DNA from: Paracoccus sp. S3-43
GTDB lineage: Bacteria > Pseudomonadota > Alphaproteobacteria > Rhodobacterales > Rhodobacteraceae
Direction: 5' to 3'
DNA: 64,000 nt
Assembly (NCBI RefSeq): GCF_029027965.1
Contig: NZ_CP119082.1
Location: forward strand, 2,336,001 to 2,400,000
Part shown: one piece after another, positions 54,649-64,000 of the stretch
How positions within the stretch are numbered: the stretch's first letter is position 1
How the letters are laid out: every line of letters begins with the position of its first letter
Notes under the pieces: generated by a model
What the model saw: only the letters and a program-made list of their open reading frames with translations
Databases searched by the model: none
What the model was told of the DNA's origin: nothing
Program-made: the position numbers and the translations under genes

Positions 54649-54735
54649 TGGTGCGGTCGAGAAGACTCGAACTTCCACTCCGGTTAAGGAACAGCGACCT
54701 CAACGCTGCGCGTCTACCAATTCCGCCACGACCGC
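54649..54735 (-). tRNA. tRNA-Leu (anticodon GAG)
   Basis: The minus strand begins GCGGTCG and ends CGACCGC plus an encoded ACCA, giving a perfect 7-bp acceptor stem. The anticodon stem CAGCG/CGCTG encloses the loop TTGAGGT with anticodon GAG (codon CTC). A long variable arm and a GTTCGAGTC T-arm give the 87-base class II form expected for leucine tRNAs. Confidence 0.95.
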
Positions 54736-54840
54736 ATCCGGGCAGTGCGGCGGGTGATAGCCGAGGCAGGGGGGATTGAAAAGGGGGATTCTGTCGCCCC
54801 CGGCTTGACGCCGCGCGCGCGCCGGGCCAGATCCGGGCGC

Positions 54841-55542
54841 ATGGTGGAATGGATCACGGCACCGGGGCTGACGGGTTACGACGAGGCCGTGTCCTTCATG
54901 GAGGCGCGGGTCGCGGCGATCCATGCGGGCCAGGCGGACGAACTGGTCTGGCTGGTCGAACATCCGCCGCTCTACACCGCCGGAACCAGCGCGCGCGACG
55001 GCGACCTGCTGGAGGCGCGCTTTCCCGTGCATGTCACCGGGCGGGGCGGGCAATACACCTATCACGGGCCGGGCCAGCGAATCGTCTATGTCATGCTGGA
55101 TCTGAACCGGCGCGGGCGCGACGTGCGCGCCTTCGTGGCCCGGCTGGAGGCATGGGTCATCGCCTCGCTGGCGGAATTCGGCGTGACCGGGGTGATCCGC
55201 GACGGCCGGGTCGGCGTCTGGGTGCCGCGCCCCGACAAGGCGCCCCTGCCCGACGGGACGATGCGCGACGACAAGATCGCGGCCATCGGCGTCAAGCTGC
55301 GCCGTTGGGTCAGCTTTCACGGCATCGCCATCAATGTCGAACCCGAGCTGAGCCATTATTCCGGGATCGTGCCCTGCGGAATCAGCGGTCATGGCGTGAC
55401 CAGCCTGGTCGACCTGGGCCTGCCGGTCGGCATGGGCGACTTGGATCTGGCGCTGCGCCACGGCTTCGATACGATCTTCGACCAGGGCGGCGGGGCCGGA
55501 TGCGACCTTCTGACAGGTGGCGAATCCGTTTCGGCGCCTTAA
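54841..55542 (+). CDS. lipB: Octanoyltransferase LipB
   Basis: A 233-residue enzyme that moves octanoyl from acyl carrier protein to lipoyl-dependent proteins. [15 protein letters not shown] and [17 protein letters not shown] are conserved; the catalytic pair is Lys in [15 protein letters not shown] and Cys in [17 protein letters not shown] 54841 (MVEWITAPG) is the family start. The frame is open further upstream, but only as low-complexity sequence. Length matches the family. Confidence 0.95.
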   Translation: MVEWITAPGLTGYDEAVSFMEARVAAIHAGQADELVWLVEHPPLYTAGTSARDGDLLEARFPVHVTGRGGQYTYHGPGQRIVYVMLDLNRRGRDVRAFVARLEAWVIASLAEFGVTGVIRDGRVGVWVPRPDKAPLPDGTMRDDKIAAIGVKLRRWVSFHGIAINVEPELSHYSGIVPCGISGHGVTSLVDLGLPVGMGDLDLALRHGFDTIFDQGGGAGCDLLTGGESVSAP

Positions 55543-55558
55543 TGTGTTCTGTTGGGAC

Positions 55559-55575
55559 TTCCAAGATCTTTGGAA
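55559..55575. repeat. Inverted repeat in the cytochrome c leader
   Basis: TTCCAA-GATCT-TTGGAA is a perfect 6-bp inverted repeat with a self-complementary-like centre, 14 bases before the cytochrome c start. It may form a small hairpin at the ribosome binding site (AGGAAAAG, 55581) or be an operator. It is not an FNR site. Confidence 0.5.
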
Positions 55576-55589
55576 TAGCGAGGAAAAGA

Positions 55590-56006
55590 ATGAGATTTGC
55601 CATCATCGGCGCCCTGCTGGGCGCTGCCCTAGCGACACCCGCGCTTGCACAGGACGGCGACGCCGCCGCCGGAGAAAAGGAATTCCGCAAGTGCAAGGCC
55701 TGCCACATGATCCAGTCGCCCTCGGGCGAGGATATCGTGAAGGGCGGCAAGACGGGGCCGAACCTCTTTGGCGTGGTCGGACGGCCCGCGGGATCCGAGG
55801 AAGGCTTCAAGTATTCCGACGCGCTGATTGCCCTGAAGGATGCGGGCGAGGTCTGGACGCCCGAGGATCTGGCCGCCTACATGACCGATCCCAACAAGTT
55901 CGTGCAGGAAAAGACCGGCGATTCGTCGGCCCGCACCAAGATGACCTTCAAGCTGAACAAGAACCAGGCCGATATCGCGGCCTTCCTGGCCAGCGCCGGG
56001 CAATAG
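55590..56006 (+). CDS. cycA: Soluble class I cytochrome c (c550/c2 type)
   Basis: A 138-residue periplasmic cytochrome. The signal peptide (1-20) ends ALAQ. CKACH binds heme covalently. TGPNLFGVVGRPAG is the usual loop after it, and the methionine ligand stands in ARTKMTFKL. The layout matches Paracoccus cytochrome c550 and Rhodobacter c2, electron carriers between bc1 and oxidases or denitrification enzymes. It lies upstream of ctaD with only uspA between, which fits a respiratory context. The symbol cycA is the one used in Paracoccus. Confidence 0.9.
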   Translation: MRFAIIGALLGAALATPALAQDGDAAAGEKEFRKCKACHMIQSPSGEDIVKGGKTGPNLFGVVGRPAGSEEGFKYSDALIALKDAGEVWTPEDLAAYMTDPNKFVQEKTGDSSARTKMTFKLNKNQADIAAFLASAGQ

Positions 56007-56056
56007 CGCGGGCCGACGCGCCACGTCGGCGGGCCGGTCCCCCTAGGCCGGCCTGT

Positions 56057-56070
56057 TTGATTCACATCAT
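56057..56070 (+). promoter_or_regulatory. FNR-type site before uspA
   Basis: TTGAT-TCAC-ATCAT differs at one base from TTGAT-N4-ATCAA. It lies 89 bases upstream of the uspA ATG, between cycA and uspA. Anaerobic induction of Usp proteins through FNR relatives is known in other bacteria, so FnrP/FnrL control is predicted. Confidence 0.62.
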
Positions 56071-56158
56071 GTTTCCCCTGCCTCTGTTGTGGCAGCGTCG
56101 GCGCCGCAACCAGGCCCGCGCCCCAGCGGCGCGCTGCCGCCGCGAGAGGAGGAGCATC

Positions 56159-56596
56159 ATGTTCAAGCATATCCTGATCCCGACCGACGGGTCCGAACTG
56201 GCCGGGCAGGCCATCGACAAGGGCCTGGCCCTGGCCGCCAGCCTGGGCGCGGCGGTGACGGTCGTCATCGTGACCGAACCGTTCCACATCCTCAGCACCG
56301 ATGCGGTGCAGGTGGAAAGCAGCCGGTCCAGCTATGACACGGATGCCGCCGCCTATGCCGACCGGGTTCTGAAGGCCGCCCGCGCCAAGGCCGAGGCGGC
56401 GGGCGTCCGGGTCCAGACGCATCACAAGTGGCACGACAATCCCTATCAGGCGATCATCGACACCGCGCTGGACGAGGGCTGCGACCTGATCGCCATGGCC
56501 TCGCACGGGCGGCGCGGCGTGGCTGCGGTGGTGATGGGCAGCCAGGCCACCCGGATCCTGACGCATTCCAAGATTCCGGTGCTGGTCTATCGCTGA
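56159..56596 (+). CDS. Universal stress protein (UspA family)
   Basis: A 145-residue single-domain Usp protein. KHILIPTDGSELAGQAIDKG starts the fold; the ATP-binding loop GRRGVAAVVMGSQATRI (G-2x-G-9x-G-S/T pattern) is intact, so it is likely ATP-binding. ATG 56159 is preceded by AGAGGAGGAG. An FNR-type site lies upstream, which suggests induction at low oxygen. It sits between the cytochrome c and aa3 oxidase genes. Confidence 0.9.
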   Translation: MFKHILIPTDGSELAGQAIDKGLALAASLGAAVTVVIVTEPFHILSTDAVQVESSRSSYDTDAAAYADRVLKAARAKAEAAGVRVQTHHKWHDNPYQAIIDTALDEGCDLIAMASHGRRGVAAVVMGSQATRILTHSKIPVLVYR

Positions 56597-56725
56597 TCCG
56601 GCCGCCCGGCATCTGCCACCAAAAGCTGTCGTCCCGGCGACCTTAGGGCATTGCCGGGTCGGCACGGCTGGTCTAGAACGACCACAGGGAATTGCCGGTC
56701 TGCCGGACCGGATCACTATATCTGA

Positions 56726-58414
<1,689 letters not shown>

Positions 58415-58423
58415 TGCCCATCG

Positions 58424-58918
58424 ATGCCCTATGAATGGCAGGATACGGCCCCGGATCACTCCGGGGCCTTGTCATATCGGCTGCGGCTGTGGCCCTATCG
58501 GTCGCTGCCGCGCAAGGGGTTTGTCTGGTTCATCGGCCTGACGGCGGGCTTCATGGCGCTGCCGGTGGTGGCGATGCTGGGCACCGCCGTCCTGTGGGGT
58601 CTGCTGCCCTTCGTGCTGCTGGTGATCGGCGGCGTCTGGTATGCGATCCAGCGCAGCTATGCCCAGGCCGACATGGCCGAGGAGCTGGTCCTGGACCGCA
58701 CATCCGTCCGGGTGTCGCGCCGCGATCCCGGCGGTGCGTTGCGGGAATGGACGACCAACAGCTATTGGCTGCGGCCCGCCCTGCGCAAAGGTCCGGTCGA
58801 ATCCTACCTGACCCTGACCGACGGCCAGAGGGAAATCGAACTGGGTGCCTTCCTCACGCCCCAGGAACGCCGCAGCCTCTATGACGACCTGATGCGGCGG
58901 CTGGCCAGCCTGCGCTGA
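58424..58918 (+). CDS. DUF2244 membrane protein
   Basis: A 164-residue protein with a pair of hydrophobic helices (about 35-70) between polar parts. RLRLWPYRSLPRKGF is the typical family start. Proteins of this family often adjoin aa3 oxidase genes, and a part in oxidase assembly is suspected but unproven. It begins 9 bases after ctaD and is probably in the same transcript. It meets the convergent DUF3008 gene without a gap. Confidence 0.85.
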   Translation: MPYEWQDTAPDHSGALSYRLRLWPYRSLPRKGFVWFIGLTAGFMALPVVAMLGTAVLWGLLPFVLLVIGGVWYAIQRSYAQADMAEELVLDRTSVRVSRRDPGGALREWTTNSYWLRPALRKGPVESYLTLTDGQREIELGAFLTPQERRSLYDDLMRRLASLR

Positions 58919-59110
58919 TCAGTCCTTCTTCGCCACGTGCTCGGGCTTGCCCTTCCGCTTGGTTTCGGCGAAATCCTCAAGCTGGCTTTCGGACATGCTG
59001 TCATACATGTCCTTGGACGGGCCTTTCAGATCCTTGACCTTGGTCTCGCCGCGCTTGGCGGACAGGGCCGCGCCTGCGGCTTTCTGCTGGGCTTTCGATT
59101 TGGCGGGCAT
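58919..59110 (-). CDS. DUF3008 small basic protein
   Basis: A 63-residue lysine-rich protein starting MPAKSKAQQKAAGAAL, with LKGPSKDMYDSMSESQLEDFAETKRKG following. This is the full-length DUF3008 pattern, sometimes called a stress-associated family; molecular function is unknown. Start 59110 follows an AGGAGGTAAC ribosome binding site. It is convergent with DUF2244. Confidence 0.88.
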   Translation of the reverse strand: MPAKSKAQQKAAGAALSAKRGETKVKDLKGPSKDMYDSMSESQLEDFAETKRKGKPEHVAKKD

Positions 59111-59150
59111 GGCTGTTACCTCCTGCCCGGCGGAACGCATGGCGGCCGAT

Positions 59151-59612
59151 TCAGTTCAGCAGCCGCGCCTTGACCATCGGCCCGACGGCGCCGAAATCCA
59201 TCTGCCCGGCATGGTGGTCGCGCAGTTCCGCCATCACGCGTCCCACATCGCGGATGCCCGTCGCGCCAAGCGCGGCGATGGCGGCGTCGATGGCCGCGGT
59301 GGCTTCGGCCTCGGTCAATTGCCGGGGGAGGAACTCCTGGATGATGGCGATCTCGGCCTCTTCCTTCTGGGCCAGCTCCAGCCGGCCGCCTTCCTCATAG
59401 GCCTTGGCGGATTCCTGGCGCTGCTTGACCATCTTCGACAGGATCGCGATCAGGTCGGCGTCGGTCAGCGTGCCGTCGCCGTCGCCGGTGCGGGCGGCGA
59501 TTTCCTTGTCCTTGATGGCGGCGCCGATCAGGCGCAGCGTGGACAGCCGCGCGCTGTCCTTGGCCTTCATGGCTTCCTTGGTGGCGGCTTGCAGCCTGGC
59601 TCGCAGGTCCAT
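59151..59612 (-). CDS. yqeY: GatB/YqeY domain protein
   Basis: A 153-residue protein related to the tail domain of GatB. MDLRARLQAATKEAMKAKDSARLSTLRLI is the conserved start (two segments), with ILSKMVKQRQESAKAYEEGGR following. The function is unclear; a tRNA-binding role is suspected. The carA gene diverges upstream. It stands as a separate gene 14 kb from gatB. Confidence 0.92.
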   Translation of the reverse strand: MDLRARLQAATKEAMKAKDSARLSTLRLIGAAIKDKEIAARTGDGDGTLTDADLIAILSKMVKQRQESAKAYEEGGRLELAQKEEAEIAIIQEFLPRQLTEAEATAAIDAAIAALGATGIRDVGRVMAELRDHHAGQMDFGAVGPMVKARLLN

Positions 59613-59682
59613 TGGCGTCTCCTGGTCGCGAAAGCCTGCTATCTAGGCCAGCGGGCGCGGCAAATCAAGCCGGGCTGTGTTC

Positions 59683-59711
59683 TTGACCTTGGCCGCCCGG
59701 CCCCCTATTCA
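59683..59711 (+). promoter_or_regulatory. Housekeeping-type promoter of carA
   Basis: TTGACC (59683) and TATTCA (59706) are separated by 17 bases, close to the sigma-70 consensus. The -10 ends 28 bases before the carA ATG. Confidence 0.55.
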
Positions 59712-59739
59712 CCGCCTGATTCAGACAAAGGGTGCCGCC

Positions 59740-60894
59740 ATGGCCAACAAACCGACCGCCTGCCTTGCGCTTGCCGACGGGACAGTCTTCTACGGCCAGG
59801 GCTTCGGCGCCCCCGGAGAGGTCGTGGCCGAACTGGTCTTCAACACCGCGATGACCGGCTATCAAGAGATCATGACCGATCCCAGCTATGCCAGCCAGAT
59901 CGTCACCTTCACCTTTCCCCATATCGGCAATACCGGCGTCACGCCCGAGGATGACGAGGCCCCCGATCCCGTCGCCAGCGGCATCGTCGTCCGCTGGGAT
60001 CCGACCCAGCCGTCGAACTGGCGCGCGGCGGGCGCCCTGCCCGACTGGATGGCCCGGCGCGGCCGCATCGGCATGGGCGGCGTCGACACCCGCCGCCTGA
60101 CCCGCGCGATCCGCCAGCAGGGCGCGCCGCATGTGGTGCTGGCCCATGACCCGGACGGCAATTTCGACATCGCCGCGATGGTCGCCCGCGCCCGCGCCTG
60201 GACCGGCATCGTCGGGCTGGATCTGGCCAAGGATGTCACCTGCCGCCAAGGCTATCGCTGGGACCAGGGCGCCTGGGAATGGGGCAAGGGCTTCGGCACC
60301 CAGCCCGGACGGAAGCCCTTCAAGGTCGTGGCCCTGGATTATGGCGCGAAACGCAACATCCTGCGGTCGCTGGTGGCTTACGGCGCCGATGTGACCGTCC
60401 TGCCCGCCACCGCCACGGCCGAGGAGGTTCTGGCCCATGACCCCGAGGGCGTGTTCCTGTCGAACGGTCCCGGCGACCCCGAGGCGACGGGCGAATATGC
60501 CGTGCCGATGATCCAGACCCTGCTGGACCGCGACTTGCCGATCTTCGGCATCTGCCTGGGCCACCAGATGCTGGCGCTGGCGCTTGGCGCGCGGACGGTG
60601 AAGATGGGCCACGGCCATCACGGCGCGAACCATCCGGTGCGCGACACCGAAACCGGCAAGGTCGAGATCACCTCGATGAACCACGGCTTCGCGGTGGACA
60701 GCCAGACCCTGCCTCTGGGCGTGATCGAAACCCATGTCAGCCTGTTCGACGGCAGCAATTGCGGCATCCGGGTTCAGGGCAAGCCGGTGTTCTCGGTGCA
60801 ATACCACCCCGAGGCCGCGCCGGGGCCGCAGGACAGCCTGTATCTGTTCCAGCGTTTCGCCGACGCCATGCGCAGCCGCCGCGCGGGCGCTTAA
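59740..60894 (+). CDS. carA: Carbamoyl phosphate synthase small subunit
   Basis: A 384-residue glutaminase subunit that supplies ammonia for carbamoyl phosphate, used for pyrimidines and arginine. The N-terminal segment NTAMTGYQEIMTDPSYASQIV is typical. The class I amidotransferase domain shows the nucleophile in FGICLGHQML and the His/Glu pair in QYHPEAAPGP. ATG 59740 starts MANKPTACLALADG. carB is not next to it, as is usual in Rhodobacteraceae. A sigma-70-like promoter lies upstream. Confidence 0.96.
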   Translation: MANKPTACLALADGTVFYGQGFGAPGEVVAELVFNTAMTGYQEIMTDPSYASQIVTFTFPHIGNTGVTPEDDEAPDPVASGIVVRWDPTQPSNWRAAGALPDWMARRGRIGMGGVDTRRLTRAIRQQGAPHVVLAHDPDGNFDIAAMVARARAWTGIVGLDLAKDVTCRQGYRWDQGAWEWGKGFGTQPGRKPFKVVALDYGAKRNILRSLVAYGADVTVLPATATAEEVLAHDPEGVFLSNGPGDPEATGEYAVPMIQTLLDRDLPIFGICLGHQMLALALGARTVKMGHGHHGANHPVRDTETGKVEITSMNHGFAVDSQTLPLGVIETHVSLFDGSNCGIRVQGKPVFSVQYHPEAAPGPQDSLYLFQRFADAMRSRRAGA

Positions 60895-60948
60895 CCCCTT
60901 CTTAACCGCTTTTATGCCACCCATGGGCGATCCAACAGGGAATCGCCC

Positions 60949-63009
60949 ATGGTCAGTCCTCAACCAGTTGCCTTTGTTCCCCACGATGCTGCCCCCGCGC
61001 CGACCATGGCGCCGCGCCACCAGGCGCCGCTGGGGCAGTTGCTGCTGGAAGACGGCGCCGTCGATCCCGGCAACCTGCTGAAGGCCAGCGTGATGCGCGG
61101 GCGGCAGGACAGCCGCCTGGGCCAGATCCTTCTGTCGCAAGGCTGGGTCACGCCCGAGGCGCTGCTGCGCGCGCTGTGCCGCCAGTGGCGGACCTCGGCG
61201 CTCGATCCCGCCCGGACGCCGGGCGATCCGCGCCTGATCGACGCCCTGGGCGCGGAATTCTGCCTGGCCAACGCCATCCTGCCCTGGCGCCGCATCGGCG
61301 GCGTCACCTGGATCGCCACCGCCCGCCCCGAGCTTTTCGCGGACCTGATCCCCGGCCTGCCCGACAGCTTCGGCAAGGTGCGGATGCTTTTGTGTTCCGA
61401 AGACCAGGTGCAGGCCGCCGTCCTGGCATCGCGCCGCATCGCCATGATCCGCAAGGCCGAGATGCGCGTGCCTGCCGCCGAATCCTGCCGGTCCCGGAAC
61501 GAGGCGCGGACCGGCCGCATCGCCTTGGGCGTCATGGCGGGGCTGGCGCTTGGGCTGTGGCTGGTGCCGGTGGCGGTGCTGTCGGCGCTGACCCTGTGGG
61601 CCACGCTGTCGCTGATCGCGCAAAGCGGTCTGAAGCTGGCGGCCCTTGTCGCCAGCCGCCGCATCCAGGCCGAGGAACGCGCCCAGTCCGAAGACCTCGC
61701 CCAGGGCCGCGCCGCGCGGGCCGAAATGACCGGCCCGCTGCCCGTGATCTCGGTCATGGTGCCGCTGTTTCGCGAAAGCGATGTCGCGGGCAAGCTGGTG
61801 GTGCGGCTGTCGCGCCTGGACTATCCGCGAGAGCTGATGGACATCCTGCTGGTGATCGAGGCCAGCGACCAGGTGACCCGCAACGCCCTGCAAGGCGCGC
61901 GCCTGCCCGGCTGGATCCGCGTGGTCGAGGTGCCGAACGGCCCCGTCCAGACCAAGCCCCGCGCGCTGAACTATGCCCTGAACTTCTGCCGGGGCGCGAT
62001 CATCGGCGTCTGGGACGCCGAGGACCGGCCCGATCCCGACCAGCTGCATACCGTCGCGCGCCGCTTCCATTTCGCCGCCACCGACGTGGCCTGCCTGCAA
62101 GGCGCGCTGGATTACTACAACCCGCGCACCAACTGGCTGGCGCGCTGCTTCACCATCGAATACGCGGCCTGGTTCCGGGTGATCCTGCCGGGCGTGGCGC
62201 GGCTGGGCCTGGTCGTGCCGCTGGGCGGGACGACGCTGTTCTTCCGCCGCGACGCATTGGAGCAGGTCGGCGCCTGGGACGCCTGGAACGTGACCGAGGA
62301 TGCTGACCTGGGCGTGCGCCTGGCCCGGCGCGGCTGGCGGACCGAGATCATCGACACCACCACCGACGAAGAGGCGAATTGCCGCGCCCTGCCCTGGATC
62401 AAGCAGCGGTCCCGCTGGTTGAAAGGCTACGCGATGACCTGGGGCGTCCACATGCGCAACCCGCGCCTGCTGTGGCGCGAACTTGGCGCCTGGCGCTTCA
62501 TCGGCTTCCAGATCCAGTTCCTGGGCAGCCTGTCGCAATACCTGCTGGCCCCGATCCTGTGGAGCTTCTGGCTGCTGAGCCTGGGCCTGCCCCATCCGCT
62601 GCGCGAGCCGCTGGCGGGGGTCTGGGGCGGCTATGCGATTCCGGCGCTGTTCGGGACGTTCGTCGCCTCCGAACTGCTGTCGATCGGGGTCGGCATGTGG
62701 GCCGTGCGCGCCGACAAGCATCGCCACCTGATCTATTGGGTGCCCAGCCTGCACCTGTATTTCCCGCTGGGCTGCCTGGCCGGGTGGAAGGCCATCTACG
62801 AGGTCGTCGTGAAGCCCTTCTACTGGGACAAGACCGCGCATGGCATCTATGACGCGGCCGATGCGGCGGTGACCCTGCCCGAGGGGACCGTTTCGATCCC
62901 CCTGCTGGGACAGATCGGCGATCCCGCCTCCGCCGTCCGGCGCGCAGCGCCCGCGCCCCTTGTGGACATCGCCGCGCCGCCTGCCGTGCCGGTCCGCAAA
63001 AGCGCCTGA
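60949..63009 (+). CDS. Membrane glycosyltransferase (GT2) with N-terminal MshEN-like domain
   Basis: A 686-residue protein. Residues 27-80 hold two LGQ(L/I)LL-type motifs: PLGQLLLEDGAVDPGNLL and, after a short gap, RLGQILLSQGWVTPEALLRA ending with RQ79; this RLGxxL...G...L...L..Q pattern is the c-di-GMP-binding MshEN signature. Two helices follow near 195-230. The GT2 core has VWDAEDRPDP (DxD-type), VTEDADLG and QRSRWLKG, all needed for processive or single transfer. Three or more C-terminal helices end the protein. It probably makes or exports a surface polysaccharide under c-di-GMP control. Substrate is unknown; no partner genes adjoin it. Confidence 0.82.
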   Translation: MVSPQPVAFVPHDAAPAPTMAPRHQAPLGQLLLEDGAVDPGNLLKASVMRGRQDSRLGQILLSQGWVTPEALLRALCRQWRTSALDPARTPGDPRLIDALGAEFCLANAILPWRRIGGVTWIATARPELFADLIPGLPDSFGKVRMLLCSEDQVQAAVLASRRIAMIRKAEMRVPAAESCRSRNEARTGRIALGVMAGLALGLWLVPVAVLSALTLWATLSLIAQSGLKLAALVASRRIQAEERAQSEDLAQGRAARAEMTGPLPVISVMVPLFRESDVAGKLVVRLSRLDYPRELMDILLVIEASDQVTRNALQGARLPGWIRVVEVPNGPVQTKPRALNYALNFCRGAIIGVWDAEDRPDPDQLHTVARRFHFAATDVACLQGALDYYNPRTNWLARCFTIEYAAWFRVILPGVARLGLVVPLGGTTLFFRRDALEQVGAWDAWNVTEDADLGVRLARRGWRTEIIDTTTDEEANCRALPWIKQRSRWLKGYAMTWGVHMRNPRLLWRELGAWRFIGFQIQFLGSLSQYLLAPILWSFWLLSLGLPHPLREPLAGVWGGYAIPALFGTFVASELLSIGVGMWAVRADKHRHLIYWVPSLHLYFPLGCLAGWKAIYEVVVKPFYWDKTAHGIYDAADAAVTLPEGTVSIPLLGQIGDPASAVRRAAPAPLVDIAAPPAVPVRKSA

Positions 63010-63067
63010 ACCGGACGGGCGCGTGACAGGGGCGGCATCGCTGTCCCCCACCGGGCGCGGGCGCCTG

Positions 63068-64000
63068 TCAGCCCACATCGACCGGCAGGGCCGCGTCGAT
63101 CAGGGACGCGGCCTCGGCGCAGTGGTCGCGCAGCCGCCGGGCCAGGTCGTCCACGCCGGCCGCGCCGCTTTCGCGCAGCAGCAATTCCTGTCCGCCCAAG
63201 CCGATCTCCTCCATGTCCAGCGGCTTCGTGGTCAGCAGCCGCCCCGAGGCGTGAAGCCGCCACAGAAACCGCCAGATCGACCCCAGCCGGTCCGCATCCG
63301 CCGCAGCGATCAGCCCGGCCCGCCGCCCCGCGCGCAGTTGCGCCAGCGTCCCCCGCGCCGGATCGCCCGCCCGCAGCGCCAGCGATTGCGCCAGCAGGTC
63401 GATGTCCTGCAGCCGCCCCGGCCCGACCTTGGCCTCCCACGCGCCATCCAGCGGACGGGCGGCGAAGATGCGTTCGCGCATGTCCGCCAGATCCGGCATC
63501 ACGCGCGGATCGCGGCCGCGACTGCGCAAGACCTCCAGCCGCAGCGCCTCGACATCATGGGCCAGTTCCTCGGCCCTGTCGCCCGCCCAGGCCGCGACGC
63601 GGGCGCGGGTCAGGGCCAGATGTTCCCAGGTCCAGGCCTCGGTCATCTGATAGCTCTCGAAGCTCTGGATCGCGGTCGCGACCGGACCCTGCCGCCCCGA
63701 CGGGCGCAGGCGCATGTCCACCTCATAAAGCCGCCCCTCGGCCGTGGGGGCCGACACGGCGGTGATCATCGCCTGGGTCAGCCGCGCGTAATAGGGGCGC
63801 GCCGCCAGCGGGCGCGGCCCGTCCGAGGATTCGGTCCCCGCCGCGTCATAGATCACGATCAGGTCCAGATCGGATCCCGCGTTCAGGCTGCGCGCGCCCA
63901 GCGAGCCCATGCCCAGCACCACCGCCCCCCGCCCCGGCGGCGGCCCATGCTTGCGGGTGAAATCGGCGGCGGTGACGGGAAACAGCGCGCCCAGGCAGGC
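63068..64000 (-). CDS. glnE: Glutamine synthetase adenylyltransferase/deadenylylase, 3' part
   Basis: The minus-strand frame is open to the right edge, so the 5' part lies outside the window. The last 310 residues are the second nucleotidyltransferase domain: VVLGMGSLGARSLNAGSDLDL carries the G(S)-x-DxD metal site, followed by YEVDMRLRPSGRQGPV, WEHLALTRARVAAW and the C-terminal helical domain ending DAALPVDVG. GlnE adenylylates and deadenylylates glutamine synthetase under control of PII proteins. The gene is convergent with the glycosyltransferase. Confidence 0.93.
   Translation of the reverse strand, partial: ACLGALFPVTAADFTRKHGPPPGRGAVVLGMGSLGARSLNAGSDLDLIVIYDAAGTESSDGPRPLAARPYYARLTQAMITAVSAPTAEGRLYEVDMRLRPSGRQGPVATAIQSFESYQMTEAWTWEHLALTRARVAAWAGDRAEELAHDVEALRLEVLRSRGRDPRVMPDLADMRERIFAARPLDGAWEAKVGPGRLQDIDLLAQSLALRAGDPARGTLAQLRAGRRAGLIAAADADRLGSIWRFLWRLHASGRLLTTKPLDMEEIGLGGQELLLRESGAAGVDDLARRLRDHCAEAASLIDAALPVDVG

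Noticed and set aside
55559..55575. TTCCAA-GATCT-TTGGAA as an FNR site of the cytochrome c gene
   Set aside because: It lacks the TTGAT-N4-ATCAA core and has a 5-base spacer. It was kept only as an inverted repeat.
59665..63078. Very long open frame (over 1,100 codons) on the minus strand across carA and the glycosyltransferase
   Set aside because: It is antisense to two clear genes. Such frames arise from high third-position GC, and the translation is His/Arg/Gly-rich without domains.

Overview
The window is a GC-rich chromosomal segment from an alphaproteobacterium of the Rhodobacteraceae, most likely Paracoccus or a close relative. The evidence is a cytochrome c550/c2-type gene, an aa3 oxidase subunit I (ctaD), the C4-pathway hemA, CckA, the alphaproteobacterial GTTC-N7-GTTC SOS box in front of recA, FNR-type boxes, and strong codon bias toward G/C in the third position. 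The genus is inferred from gene content and protein style; no search was run.

Layout. 1-5.2 kb: end of a HAD-like gene, xylulokinase, and a MacAB-type export pair. 5.3-9.3 kb: a tripartite tricarboxylate transporter (TctC-TctB-TctA) with a second TctC-type binding protein behind it. 9.4-14.6 kb: a DUF808 membrane protein, then ugpBAEC for glycerol-3-phosphate uptake behind a convincing Pho box. 14.6-16.1 kb: a protealysin-type M4 protease and its emfourin-type inhibitor, preceded by a sequence that matches the SOS box. 16.2-21.3 kb (mostly minus strand): DUF475, CorA, CsbD (with a predicted EcfG promoter), a hydroxyacid dehydrogenase-csaA-proC overlap operon, and a YbjN-like gene. 21.5-26.4 kb is the accessory and decaying part: a CobC-like protein without the PLP lysine, a transglutaminase/DUF2126 gene cut off in mid-domain, a small Trp-rich protein, a broken REP-associated transposase with four REP-like palindromes, and an AT-rich AAA-TIR gene placed three bases behind the lepA stop codon.

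26.4-31.3 kb: lepA, EamA exporter, HAD hydrolase, HMA copper chaperone, secreted hypothetical protein, sirtuin. 31.3-35.9 kb: cobalamin riboswitch and a tightly overlapped btuB-btuF-btuC-btuD operon. 35.9-45.5 kb: ParA, ABM monooxygenase, M19 dipeptidase, RodZ-like protein, hemA (FNR box), M20 dipeptidase, a lytic transglycosylase-like lipoprotein, gatB and a DUF4177 protein. 45.5-54.6 kb (minus strand): the joined ends of a deleted class II glutamine amidotransferase, DUF1330, alaS, recA, cckA, rsmB and a nucleotide-sugar dehydrogenase. 54.6-64 kb: tRNA-Leu(GAG), lipB, cytochrome c, uspA (FNR box), ctaD, DUF2244, DUF3008, yqeY, carA, a glycosyltransferase with an MshEN-like c-di-GMP motif pair, and the 3' part of glnE.

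The two best leads are the protease-inhibitor operon with its own SOS-type box and the AT-rich AAA-TIR gene behind lepA. Three genes with internal deletions or frameshifts (DUF2126, RAYT, class II amidotransferase) suggest recent gene decay or assembly collapse.
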